Below, piece after piece: positions 1 to 10,682 of a stretch of 64,000 nt of DNA. The DNA is from Ilex aquifolium (Eukaryota > Streptophyta > Magnoliopsida > Aquifoliales > Aquifoliaceae). Each line of letters starts with the position of its first letter. Position 1 is the stretch's first letter. The notes below the pieces were generated by a model. It saw nothing but the letters and a program-made list of their open reading frames with translations. It was not told the DNA's origin and made no database searches. Location of the stretch: NCBI GenBank assembly GCA_951799425.1, contig OX637397.1, positions 17,692,064 to 17,756,063 on the forward strand, given 5' to 3'. Both the position numbers and the translations under genes were made by a program.

Positions 1-1251
1 CAATGGGACATGACATTGCATATGCACGGAAGCATCTCATTACATGGGTGTGTGTGCATGGTTGATGTCAACACCACACTTGGTGATTGACAGTATGACT
101 TGGAAAAAGGTTGGGTCGAAGACCTAGCTAAGCCGCTTGGTTGCATGATAAATTGGGTTGGGGTTAGCAAGAAGAGGCATGACGACCTCTCGGGTGCAAG
201 GCCCGGTGATTTGGGAAGTGCACTCCATTGGTGTAAGAGTCCATAAAGTGTGCGGATATGGAAGACCCTTGGTGCAAGTCCATGAATATCCAACCCCAAG
301 AAAGACCCTAGTTTTGAAAATGTCATTCAATGTGAACATAAATGATGGAATGAAACACTTTGGCATTGCATCGTGTAGTAGGAGTCGGCGAAGACTCGGG
401 TTGAAGTGCATGAGAGGGTGCCATCTCATTTCATGGCATGGTAGTGTTGCATTCCAACTTAGAATGCATATCCTTATAAAGAATGATTGTTTATATGTTG
501 CAAATGAATGTTGCATGAGCATGAGCATCTAAGGTGGGAGTAGCCATTGTAGGGTCTACTCTACTGGGCGTTGGCTCACCCTATATGGGAAACATTTCAG
601 GTGTGGGGTTTGCACCGGTGGATGGCTCACTTGGAGAGCATCAGACATGAAGGGGGCCAACTTGTGGCCTTTATGGTTTATTTTGTTAAGCTTTTGTGAA
701 AATTCCATTTTGATGTGTAAATGTATGGAATTAATTGTAATGGAACTTGTATAAATTATGTCTTATATTAGAATTCTTATCAAACATGTGTTGGATGATT
801 TCGGGAGGTTTGGAATGGATTGAAAATGAAAAATGTTGAAAAATGCAAAACTGGGCAGAAAGCACCGGTACGGTAGGGTACCGGTACGGTGTACCGATAC
901 GCACTTTCCAGTAGGTAAACTGCACCGGTACGCTGTACCGGTACGCACTTTCCAGTGGACAAACCGTACCGGTACACTCTCAAGAATTTTCAGATTTTTA
1001 AACTGTTTTGCCCTATTTTCGGTCTATGCTTCTCCTTCCCTCAAATGATGTAAATGAACTATAATGGAGTATAAATCCGGGTATGTTGGATCTTGGCTGA
1101 ACCCAATGAATAATTGAGTCCAGTTTATATTTATGAGTTATGATCTCAGCTAAGGGGATGCGATCGCCGTGGGGTTGGGTTGAGTGACATTCACGGGTAA
1201 TTCCGCGGGTTGATGGGAAATCAACGGACCCCCGGATTTTGGGGCGCCACA
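1..1251 (+). mobile_element. Right-hand part of a Ty3/gypsy-type LTR
   Basis: Non-coding sequence ending in GGGGCGCCACA at 1251. It is related to the right half of the solo LTR at 14979-17375, sharing the block with 'tgggtgtgtgtgcatgg', the 'gttggctcaccctatatggg' stretch and the terminal 'ttttggggcg(c/t)cca-like' end. The left end lies outside the window, so a target-site duplication cannot be tested. The sequence after 1251 is not a primer binding site, so this is either a 3' LTR or a solo LTR. Small open frames here carry no recognisable protein. The class is inferred from similarity to the other LTR and from the TGTAA...CA style of plant Del/Tekay-like LTRs. Confidence 0.7.
861..980. repeat. 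Array of GTACCGGTAC palindromes inside the LTR
   Basis: The 10-bp palindrome GTACCGGTAC and close variants occur about six times in 120 bp, in a larger unit that also repeats 'gcactttccagt'. The array lies wholly inside the gypsy-type LTR. No coding explanation is seen. Confidence 0.8.
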
Positions 1252-1255
1252 CTCT

Positions 1256-2453
1256 CTCTCTCTAAGGTCATTTACTTAACTTCAAAAGAGTATGTGTAAC
1301 ACTCTTTGCTAATTAGTGGTTGTCTTTAACATTATTACATTTTAGCATTTAGATTTTGGTTTTCTTATGAATTTTGTTGTAATTGGTTGTTCCTTTTGTA
1401 TTGTTAGTTAACTCATTTTCGCATCTCCTATCCAAAATTAGAATATCCAATCCTAAACACATTTTACAAAGTTAGAGGTATTCCAATTCAAGTATTTGAG
1501 TCTGAGCGATATAAGTGCGCTTCTATTCTTTGGGGACAGGCTAGAGATTTCTCCCGTTAACCAAACAATAAAAACTTTGATTCCTTCAGTACTCTTACCC
1601 TCGTTTTTTACAGCATCTTCAACTCTTACTTAAAATTTTATTCAAATTTAAATTTGAATAAAAATACTTTAAAGGCAAACTTTTCATTTTTTTTATTTTT
1701 ATAAAGGCAAACTCAAACCCTTCACTCAAACTTATACTAAATGAATGCAGACTCAAATGTTTACTCAAAACAAGGGGGCTTCAACCTTTAATCAAATCAT
1801 CAATCGTCAAATTTCATTCTCTTTTAAAAATTCAATGGTTATATTTCACCCTCCTTTAAATGTCAATTTGTCCTCTTTTAAATTTAATTTATCCTCATTC
1901 AAATTTGAGTTTGTCCATTTGAACATTTTTGTATTAAGATTAAAGATGCTCTCAAGTGTTATTTAAAAAACAAACGACTCAAGAGGCAAAAGCTTTAATT
2001 CCTTTATTATTCTTTGGTTCCTTCATTTCTAATAATATTATTTGAGGAAAAAAGAAAACAACTCAAGGTTGTTAGTCTTCTTGATTTTTATAAGACTGCT
2101 GAAGTCAGAACAATAGCTTTATTTTCTTTGATTACTAATTTTCACTAGTTTCTCAGTCTTTCACTAGTTTCTAAGTCTTTCACACATTTCTAGCATGAGG
2201 CATTGACCCAGGCTGTAGAAATAATAAAATTAAAAGGGAAGAGGACACCTTCACCAGTTCGAAGCAAAGTAGAGCAAGAGATACTATCTCCTATTTCTCT
2301 CGATTTGCAAATGAGTATTATTAAAATAAAACAAGGGGTGCTAGTGAAATTTACGGTAATATAATATATATCATAGAAAAGGTACAAATCATGTATTTAA
2401 ATACATCTAGACCACTTCTGTAAAATACTAATAATACATTCGTATATTTTTTT
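1256..2453 (+). repeat. 1.2-kb direct repeat, copy 1
   Basis: Matches 3404-4619 in the same orientation, with about ten substitutions in the first 500 bp (roughly 98% identity by eye). It begins at a CT run directly after the gypsy LTR end and stops in a T run near 2453. It is AT-rich and codes for nothing recognisable; the 73-residue and 65-residue open frames in both copies are low-complexity. It has no TG/CA ends and no primer site follows, so it is not an ordinary LTR. Confidence 0.9.
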
Positions 2454-3403
2454 GTCGAACATATTTTTATATACAAAATTATTTTAAAAAACCGTTACTA
2501 AATGGGCCCTAAGTGTTTTTGCTTTTGGAAAATTTGAAAGGCGGTACAAAAATTTGGACTTAATCGAGCTTAACTATATCAAGGAAACTTATTTAGCCCT
2601 AAGTGATTTTTTTTGAAAAAAAGACTAAAAAATCATTTATTACTCCATTACTCTTTCTCTATTTTCTCTCTATCTATCTCTCCCTCTCCCTCACATTGAT
2701 AATTTATTTTTTTTCAAATATGTAAAAACTTGATTTAATTTTTTCATCTCTCTCTCATATCTCTTTATATCAACATTACAACAACACGATTACACCAATC
2801 AGTTATACCAATTAGATATAATTACTCTATAATACACAAAACAGTTACTCATGTGTTATAATAAACCAAACAGTTATACTTAATAATCACATGAAATTAT
2901 AATACCAATCCAGTTTGTCATTAATACAACTGCGTTAATAAAATACCATATCCAACACCCAAAAGCCGACATGTGTATCTTTTTCTCTTTATCCACAATC
3001 TAAATAGTTCAGGTGGATAATTAATACAGTACAAAGTGAAAACAACAAAGATCAAAAAAATAAAGACAAAAAATAAATTCAGTGAATGTTTATAGTTATG
3101 AAGAGAATACAAACAGCGATCTAAACATAATCTCTTTTTCAACGAGTTACCTCTTACAATTTTTATTACTATATTACATAATATGGATGATATAATCTAA
3201 ATATTATAAATATTTAATTTTGCTACATTTATACTTTTCATATGTTTTATGAAAAGTTTTACCGAAAACTTTTACATGCAGTGCACATGGTGCATTGCTA
3301 ACATTCTAAAAATACAAGTCGGATGATAGCATACAATTAGAATTATTCTACATCCATGGATGATTGCCATTGATGTGCCCCCCCCCCCCCCCCCCCCCCT
3401 TTT
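2454..3403. other. Non-coding spacer between the 1.2-kb repeats
   Basis: AT-rich sequence without recognisable genes. It contains a Helitron-terminus-like stretch at about 3270-3301 (short hairpin followed by CTAA) and ends in a tract of 22 C directly before repeat copy 2. Confidence 0.6.
3378..3399. repeat. Homopolymer tract of 22 C
   Basis: An uninterrupted C22 run abuts the left edge of repeat copy 2, followed by TTTTCTCTCTCT. Such tracts are prone to length error in sequencing, so the exact length is unsafe. Confidence 0.95.
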
Positions 3404-4619
3404 CTCTCTCTAAGGTCATTTACTTAACTTCAAAAGAGTATGTGGAACACTCTTTGCTAATTAGTGGTTGTCTTTGACATTATTACATTTTAGCATTTAG
3501 ATTTTGGTTTTCTTATGAATTTTGTTGTAATTGGTTGTTCCTTTTGTATTATTAGTTAACTCATTTTCGCATCCCCTATTCAAAATTAGAATATCCAATC
3601 CTAAACACATTTTACAAAGTTAGAGGTATTCCAATTCAAGTATTTGAGTCTGAGCGATATAAGTGCGCTTCTATTCTTTGGGGACAGGCTAGAGATTTCT
3701 CCCGTTAACCAAACAATATAAACTTTGATTCCTTTAGTACTCTTACCCTCGTTTTTTACAGCATCTTCAACTCTTACTTAAAATTTTATTCAAATTTAAA
3801 TTTGAATAAAAATACTTTAAAGGCAAACTTTTTATTTTTTTTATTTTTATAAAGGCAAACTCAAACCCTTCACTCAAACTCATACTAAATGAATGCAGAC
3901 TCAAATTTTTACTCAAAACAAGGGGGCTTCAACCTTTAATCAAATCATCAATCGTCAAATTTCATTCTCTTTTAAAAATTCAATGGTTATATTTCACCCT
4001 CCTTTAAATGTCAGTTTGTCCTCTTTTAAATTTAATTTATCCTCATTCAAATTTGAGTTTGTCCATTTGAACTTTTTTGTATTAAGATTAAAGATGCTCT
4101 CAAGTGTTATTTAAAAAACAAACGACTCAAGAGGCAAAAGCTTTAATTCCTTTATTATTCTTTGGTTCCTTCATTTCTAATAATATTATTTGAGGAAAAA
4201 AGAAAACAACTCAAGGTTGTTAGTCTTCTTGATTTTTATAAGACTGCTGAAGTCAGAACAATAGCTTTATTTTCTTTGATTACTAATTTTCACTAGTTTC
4301 TAAGTCTTTCACTAGTTTCTAAGTCTTTCACACATTTCTAGCATGAGGCATTGACCCAGGCTGTAGAAATAATAAAATTAAAAGGGAAGAGGACACCTTC
4401 ACCAGTTCGAAGCAAAGTAGAGCAAGAGATACTATCTCCTATTTCTCTCGATTTGCAAATGAGTATTATTAAAATAAAACAAGGGGTGCTAGTGAAATTT
4501 ACGGTAATATAAAATATATCATAGAAAAGGTACAAATCATGTATTTAAATACATCTAGACCACTTCTGTGAAATACTAATAATTCTGTAAAATACTAATA
4601 ATACATTCGTATATTTTTT
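3404..4619 (+). repeat. 1.2-kb direct repeat, copy 2
   Basis: Second copy of the repeat at 1256-2453 (offset 2148 bp). Near its right end it has a short extra duplication of 'tctgtaaaatactaataat' that copy 1 lacks. Non-coding. Confidence 0.9.
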
Positions 4620-4733
4620 ATTTTATAGAAAAAGTATGAGAATTGATTTAATTAAGTAATAATAGAACCTTAGACTTAAATCTTAACGTTAAATTTTTTT
4701 ATTTAAAGTTTATATGAGTCAACACGAATACGA

Positions 4734-4980
4734 ACACACCTGCACGGGTAGCCCAGCGGTGTGGAGTTGAACCTAGACAAACTGTAGAGCGGGACGTCAA
4801 GGATTTGACTTGCACCGGTGTCTCTCGAACTTAACTGATACTTGTGGTTTGCAAGTAATTGTAGGTATCCGGGGTTTATGCCGGTAATTGTAGGTATCCG
4901 GGGTTTACTCTTGCAAGAATGGGTCTAAAGTGACCTTACCTTGGAGAGGTTCCATGATATAAAAGAGAAACATGAATGCG
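4734..4980 (+). mobile_element. tRNA-derived SINE with 13-bp target-site duplication
   Basis: Flanked by AACACGAATACGA at 4721-4733 and again at 4981-4993. An RNA polymerase III A box (TAGCCCAGCGG) sits near the left end, followed about 55 bp later by a weaker B-box-like GGATTTGACTT. The middle carries a 24-bp internal duplication (4855-4878 and 4884-4907, 'gtaattgtaggtatccgggg...'). The right end is A-rich rather than a clean poly(A). The long perfect flanking repeat is the main support. Confidence 0.75.
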
Positions 4981-5687
4981 AACACGAATACGATACGAAA
5001 ATAAATAGGTTAGCCCAATTTTATCCAGGGGTAATATGAGTATTAAAGTATAAAAAGATGATGATGTAATCATTTTTTTGACATTGTCAATAACGATGCT
5101 AACCATAGGAATACTTTGTGAAATGGATAGGTAAATAGTAAGGGATGTCAATGTAATTTTAAAAAATTGAGGGGTGTCTGTGTAATTAGACCAATTTGCA
5201 GGGATGTTAGTGTAATTTACCCTAAACTTTATAAGTTGTACTAAGATTTTTTTTATAAAAATAAATATCGTAGTATATTTTTAAGTAAAACTTGAATTCT
5301 TTAGAATTTTAAGATATTTGATAATATAAATTATAGAGTAGTATATTAAATCTTATTTTATTCTAATTTTATTCTAATTGACCTAACTTATTTTTAATTG
5401 CAGTGAGATTCCAATGATATTAGTATATTAACAATTAGTTTTATTTTATTCAATGAATTATAATTAAAATCCTAATCAAATGAATTTCAAGAAATTTAAT
5501 TTCTCAAACATCACTAAAAAAATCAATCTTAATCACAAAATTCTAAAAATATAGGACTTTAACTATTTTTTTATTTTTTTATAATTAGAACAAAGAATTT
5601 TGGGAATATATAAAATTTTTATAATCTTATAATAGAATATGAACAATAAAAAATTAAAATTTGTAAATTTAAGATGATATTTAATTC

Positions 5688-5689
<2 letters not shown>

Positions 5690-5730
<41 letters not shown>
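5690..5730. repeat. (TA)n microsatellite
   Basis: About 20 uninterrupted TA units in AT-rich non-coding DNA, just before the Helitron-like terminus. Confidence 0.95.
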
Positions 5731-5734
<4 letters not shown>

Positions 5735-5770
5735 ATATATTTTATTAATTTTTGTGTACGAAAATTATTC

Positions 5771-5798
5771 ACGTGCAACACACGTAGTGCATTCCTAG
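5771..5798 (+). mobile_element. Helitron-like 3' terminus
   Basis: ACGTG (5771-5775), a 5-nt loop, CACGT (5781-5785), then 9 nt and CTAG followed by T. This is the hairpin-plus-CTRR|T layout of Helitron 3' ends and resembles the terminus at 27443-27471. No matching 5' TC end was identified, so the extent of the element is unknown. Confidence 0.5.
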
Positions 5799-5939
5799 TA
5801 ATACCTAAAAGGTGAGTTTGGTTGAGGTACGATAAATATTATTTCTTTGTAATTTATGTATTTAGTATTTAAATTGTAAAAATAATTTTTTTTATATAAA
5901 AAAACTATATATATTTGATCTTTTTAAATTGGGAGACTT

Positions 5940-6130
5940 ACATCTACCGCCTGAGGTTTGTCACTTAATCACTTAGATCCCCTGACATTTAAAATATTAC
6001 ACACAGACTCCCTGAGATTTGTACGCGCGTAACACTTAGACCCCTGCTGTAAATATATCTGTTAATAAATTATACTTAGACCCCTAAAGTTTGTAAGTAT
6101 ATAATACACTAAATCACCCTTTAATGATTT
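5940..6130. mobile_element. Single arm of a long-TIR DNA transposon family
   Basis: The pattern 'cacttagatcccctgacatt' followed by repeated 'gacccc...gtttgt' phrases matches the left arm of the element at 37165-38022. No opposing arm is seen nearby, so this is a relic. Confidence 0.5.
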
Positions 6131-6399
6131 CAAAGCTGAATTGTTAGTACATAGTGAAAGTTACTATAACCTTATTGTAAGATTATGATTCAATTTAATT
6201 ACTAATTAATTTGGGTCAAATTATAACACAAAAAATTTCAATAACTGTTAAAAAAAGTTAATATGAAACCTCAAATAACAATCACATTTAGTGTTTCTTA
6301 TAGTAAATCATCATTTTATCTTTATTTGTGGTAATTTTTAGTATTTTATCCAGAAATAATGCTATAGTAGGAAGGTTTTTATTGTTGTGAAGTAAACGT

Positions 6400-6660
6400 C
6401 ACTGTTCATAAAAAAGGATTGTTTTGCCCTTTCTAGGATAAGCAACTACTTCTTTTTTCTTAGCTTTATCGGGTATGTTCTTAAAAGCCCATCCTATGTA
6501 TAAATAAATTTGTAGAAGATGTTATGACTTTTCTTTCTCTATTTGCTCGACTTAACTTTTACACTTAACCCTATCCCCCAATTCTATAAAAGATCTGTAG
6601 ATCAATTTTAAGACAATATTCATTCTTTTTTTCAAGAATGTTTTAGTTTTAAATCTATGG
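6400..6660 (+). promoter_or_regulatory. Decayed copy of the DUF247 promoter/leader (copy 1)
   Basis: Resembles 10005-10300 upstream of the intact DUF247 gene: a 'cactgttcataaaaaaggattgtt' stretch corresponds to its TATA region, and 'attttaagacaatattcatt' about 200 bp later corresponds to its intron/leader. The TATA box is degraded and no DUF247 reading frame follows. Probably the footprint of a former tandem copy. Confidence 0.5.
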
Positions 6661-7340
6661 TGAATGATCTTAACCCCAATATTTTTCTTTTTGCCACAAT
6701 GGATTCCTTGGCGGTGATACAAAATGAAGTCGAGATTTAATCGTGAGGCGGAAAACTAATAACATTATCAGAAATTTTTATTTAATGGGTTTATTTAATG
6801 AGCCATCGGTCACGTTAAATTTTTAGTTACATGGAATCTATTCGATCAAATTTTTGTTACGTCATATCATAATTTTATTTTGAACAACAATAGAAATTAG
6901 TTATAAATTTTTTTTGGATCAATTAATCAAAATATTCTACAATATTGAATTAATTTGTCTAGTACATAATCACTGGAGTCCAGTTCAATTTCATCATACT
7001 TATTTGATGTGTGAAAAATGGTTCAAATTGAGATGACAAATATTTTTTTCACCTTGAAATTGGATATGCAAATTTAAAGATTAGAAAAAAATTAATTAAT
7101 TTAGTTTTTAAAAAAATTAGAGTCTCATAAAATTTCAGCTTAAGGTCTCAAATATTATTGCGTCACCTTGACAACCTCATCCGATACTAAAATTAATAGT
7201 AAGTTGTGTAGTGGGTTCCATTTGAGAGTGATATTGTGGCCAAAATTTGTGGCCGAAAATAGTCTTCCATTTTGAGCTACTTATAAGAAGATATCGTGCA
7301 GCAAAAATTGAGCTGTAATGGGTAGACCCCCGGGGGATCT

Positions 7341-7684
7341 GGTTAATAACATTTTTAGTTCTTAAAATATATATTTTTTGTCAGTTTAGTCTTTATGATA
7401 TCAATTTTATTAATTTGATCTGTAACGTATTTAATTCGTATCATTTTGGTCTCTAATCAGATAACTTCATTAAGTTTTTTAACGGAAATGACCACGTTTC
7501 ATTTTTTTAGACGATATAACGTGCTCAATACGTGATCATTCCATCAAAAATTTAATGGTCCGTCTATGTAGAGACCACAATGACACAAATTGAATACTTT
7601 AGGGACTAAATTAACAAAATTGATACAATGATGACTAAATTGACAAAAAAATATAAATTTTAAGGACAAAAAATGCTATTAGCC
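7341..7684. mobile_element. Foldback MITE
   Basis: The two halves are imperfect inverted copies over nearly the whole length: 'ggttaataacattttt' at the left end pairs with 'aaaaaatgctattagcc' at the right, and the interior 'tttagtc', 'aattttgttaattt' and 'tggtctct' blocks also mirror. No clear target-site duplication or coding capacity. About 344 bp, typical of MITE size. Confidence 0.75.
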
Positions 7685-8449
7685 CTTATTTTAATTAAGG
7701 ATAATTTTATGATTTAGTTTAGTGAGATCAAAATATTTTATCTGTTTTCATTTTATTTTCAAAATATTTCAAAAACGTTTATATTTCCTAACTAACCAAT
7801 AATGCTCCAAAATAAAATTTTAATCCGTGATCGTAACTTTATGTTTATTCAATAGTAACTTTTAGTATTGTATATCAGAAGTTTTGTAGAGTGAACGAAA
7901 TATCAATAGGGTTAATCTCATTTTGCACCTCAAAAGATATTTTGGTTCTCAATTTTTTTACCCTCAAACATTAAAAAAATTCAAATTATACACTCAATAT
8001 TATGAATTAATAGTAATGTGGGGGCTGACCTAGACTGTAATTCTGTTTTTCGCTATAAAATAAAATATGTGAGGTGCAAGTATTTCGGGCATGAGGATAA
8101 GATATATCTATCACTGCAAATCTTCATCTACGATCAATTTGACACCATTTTGTGTATTGAAAATATAATTTCATTAATCAGATAGAAAATAACCCTATTA
8201 TGTGTAACTCACATAAAGTGATAACAGTCTGTAAATTTACACAAACTTATGTCTGAAACACTTTCAACTCACGTGTTTTAATTTATGATGAAAAGCTGAA
8301 TGACAGTTTAGGACGGGTTCACGTTGCTACCAATTCATAATATTAAATATGTAAATTAAAATTTTTAATGTTTAAAGATAGATATTAAAATTTTTAATAT
8401 TTAAGAATATAAATTGAGATTGAAAATTATTTTTCGAAGTGCAAAGTGA
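7685..8449. other. Non-coding AT-rich DNA
   Basis: No gene, RNA or element could be supported here; all frames are closed or low-complexity. Confidence 0.6.
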
Positions 8450-8579
8450 GATCAGCTCCTATCAATATAACTAAGGATTGTTTCCCCCTTTCTACCAGGA
8501 GCATATGCTTCTTTTGTCTAATTCTCTCATTTTAAAAGAAAATCTCCGTGGAAGAATAAACAGCTGATCAATCAAGCAA
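8450..8579 (+). promoter_or_regulatory. Decayed copy of the DUF247 promoter/leader (copy 2)
   Basis: The 'ctaaggattgtttccccctt' stretch, the 'gagcatatgcttctt' block and 'aaacagctgatcaatcaag' parallel 10019-10107 upstream of the intact gene. The match resumes after the SINE at 8580-8805 with 'ttcaagtaagtccttg', equivalent to the splice-donor-like GTAAGT at 10107. The TATA box is changed to AATATAAC. No DUF247 frame follows. Confidence 0.55.
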
Positions 8580-8805
8580 TTTTTTTTTTTTGTTAACGAT
8601 TAGGGGTGTTCAGGCCAGTATACAGACACCTCAATTAATCTTTTCTCCAGTTCGATCAAAGGCAGGTCATTCATGTCGAGACTAGGGTATTTATGAGGGA
8701 TATATCCCTCATGGTCTGACCTTAAGGAGTTATCAAGATTCGAACTCAGTATGTCTGAATTTACTGCTCGTCCCTCTTATCTTATCACTTGAACTACCCT
8801 TTGGG
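8580..8805 (-). mobile_element. tRNA-derived SINE, minus strand
   Basis: A poly(T) run at the left is the 3' poly(A) of a minus-strand element. On the minus strand the 5' end carries an A-box-like TAGTTCAAGTGATAAGA, then a good B box GAGTTCGAATC. Flanks 'atcaagcaa' (8571-8579) and 'ttcaagtaa' (8807-8815) form an imperfect target duplication. The element sits on the splice-donor equivalent of the decayed DUF247 leader. Confidence 0.8.
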
Positions 8806-8851
8806 ATTCAAGTAAGTCCTTGTTAATCGACCCTAACAGATGTAAAGAGCT

Positions 8852-8945
8852 TATAATTTTTGTGGTAACTTACGATCGATCCTAAAAATGTTAGGATCGA
8901 TCACATTATTTTTAGGATCGATTGTAAGTTATCACAAAAATTATA
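8852..8945. repeat. Near-perfect inverted repeat with 40-bp arms
   Basis: Arm 8852-8892 and arm 8903-8945 are reverse complements with only a few mismatches, around a central GGATCGATC block. It would form a long hairpin. It is either a very short foldback element or the scar of one. Confidence 0.8.
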
Positions 8946-9499
8946 ACTTAATCCAAAAAAATTGTAATTCAAAATTTCAAACCTTAAAAATTGTAACTTG
9001 ACCCAATAAATTATACATTTTTTTTTATTATAAACAAACCGCAAAAATTGTATCAAAACCCCATAAAAATTATAAAACTTAGATGTACGAAACCGAAATT
9101 TCTTAATCTTGTCCACAATTTAAACCTTAAATTTCAAGTTTTATTGTGTCATCCTGATGACGTCCCCAATCCACCCAAATTAATGGTTAGATGCTTAGTG
9201 GTCCTATTTGAGAGTCTTACACTTATTACAAGAGAGCCTGAAAATCGTGGGTCATTGTGAACCACTCATGTGAAAATATCTTCTACAAATATCTGAACTG
9301 TTGAAGAAGTATAGTCTTGAATTTGTTGGTACCCTATCAAAAAATTATAATAAAATAAAAATAAAATTTAGTGAGATTAAAACATCAAAAGATTCAGTCA
9401 CTACTAAAAAAAAAAAAAATTAAGATCGATTTAATTTTTTTATCGTGATCATATCCACTTACATTATATTATGTGTACAGTATCGAAGAGTAATTCTTA
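8946..9499. other. Non-coding AT-rich DNA
   Basis: No gene or element recognised. The open frames in this stretch are short and overlap on both strands. Confidence 0.5.
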
Positions 9500-9976
9500 T
9501 GTTCCGTTTGATATGAAAGATAGAAAATAGGAGAAATGAAAAGTAGAAGGAATATACTTTCTATTCTTCAAAGAAGGAAAATATGAATGATATATTTTTC
9601 TTCCTTTGTATTTGATAGGGTGGATAGAAATAAAAATAATAATTAATTTTTTTTTTTACTTGGTAAGATGAAAAAATTATTTTTTAAATTTTTTTAAAAA
9701 AAATATAAATACATATTTTATTATTGTATTTATATATAAAATTAATATATGCATCATATATGTATATATCAAATGATATATAGACAAATAAGATACATTT
9801 CAGCACAAGTAATTACATTTCCATCCACTTTCCTTCCAATTTTGGAAGGATTAATTTTGGTGAATTAAAAGGAAAACTCATTCATCCATTTTCCTATCCT
9901 TCTTATTTCTTTTTCATACCAAATATAATATTTTATCTATTTCTTCCAACTTTTCATCCTTCCCAAACGGGGCTTT
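9500..9976. mobile_element. MITE-like element with CCGTTTG ends
   Basis: The left end 'gttccgtttgatatgaaaga' mirrors the right end 'cttcccaaacggggc', and interior 'gaaaagtagaagga' mirrors 'ttccaacttttcatcctt'. The arms are diverged. No target duplication is clear. Confidence 0.5.
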
Positions 9977-10015
9977 AGACACCGGAGCCTTTGCACTGAA
10001 CAAGCTATCACTGTC

Positions 10016-10023
10016 TATAAATA
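10016..10023 (+). promoter_or_regulatory. TATA box of the DUF247 gene
   Basis: TATAAATA, 660 bp upstream of the start codon. Downstream, GTAAGT at 10107 is a likely donor of a 5'-UTR intron, with acceptor-like sites at about 10595 (CTGCAG) or 10675 (CCTAG). A leader intron would explain the long distance to the ATG. Related but degraded sequences lie at 6400 and 8450. Confidence 0.55.
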
Positions 10024-10682
10024 AGGATTGTTTCTCCCTTTGAATCATGAGCACCTTCTTCAGTTTTAAGGATTATATGTTCGTGGCAGACTAAACAGCG
10101 TATCAAGTAAGTGCTTGAAAGTCCAGTCCTAAGAATTAGATAAATATATACAAGATTTTTTTTTTTGGTTCTCTCTATTTTAGCTAATACTTACCTCTGG
10201 CACTAAACCCTCTTTGCCAAGCATGTGTTATAAAGCTCTACTGATAAATTTTAAGGCAATATTCATTATTTTTTTCTCCCGATTTTTGTCCTTCGGAATT
10301 TGAGACCAATGATCTTGACAAGAATCTTGAAAATGATCTTGTCAACTCCTCTTTTTCTTCTAGTTTTTATTTTTAATTTATTACCGAAGAAGAATAGTTG
10401 GAAATTATTTTTTGCATGTTTATCATTGTCGGCAGCAGTAGGTTATAATTCCTTTTTACCTTAAGCCACAATGATATAATTTAAATCATAGTGTTCTCTT
10501 AAGGTAATCCCTCCATTACTGCTAAGTTAAAGGATTTTTACATTTTATCAGAATACTATAATAGAGATACATAGTTTAGTTAGTCTAGTACTGCAGTTCT
10601 ATTCGTCCTTAGTTTTGGAACATGTTATTTAATATTTTGAAAATTCCACTAACAATTGACATATTCCGCCTAGAAGTTAAAG

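Noticed and set aside
1745..1966. 73-residue open frame conserved in both repeat copies (also 3893-4114)
   Set aside because: The frame is conserved only because the DNA is; the sequence is low-complexity and reads partly through 'aaatttgag' repeats.
1256..4619. The pair of 1.2-kb repeats as LTRs of a small retrotransposon
   Set aside because: No TG/CA ends, no primer binding site after copy 1, no polypurine tract before copy 2 and no flanking duplication.
4721..4993. A tRNA gene at the A box near 4750
   Set aside because: No cloverleaf can be drawn; the B box is weak and the flanking duplication indicates a SINE.
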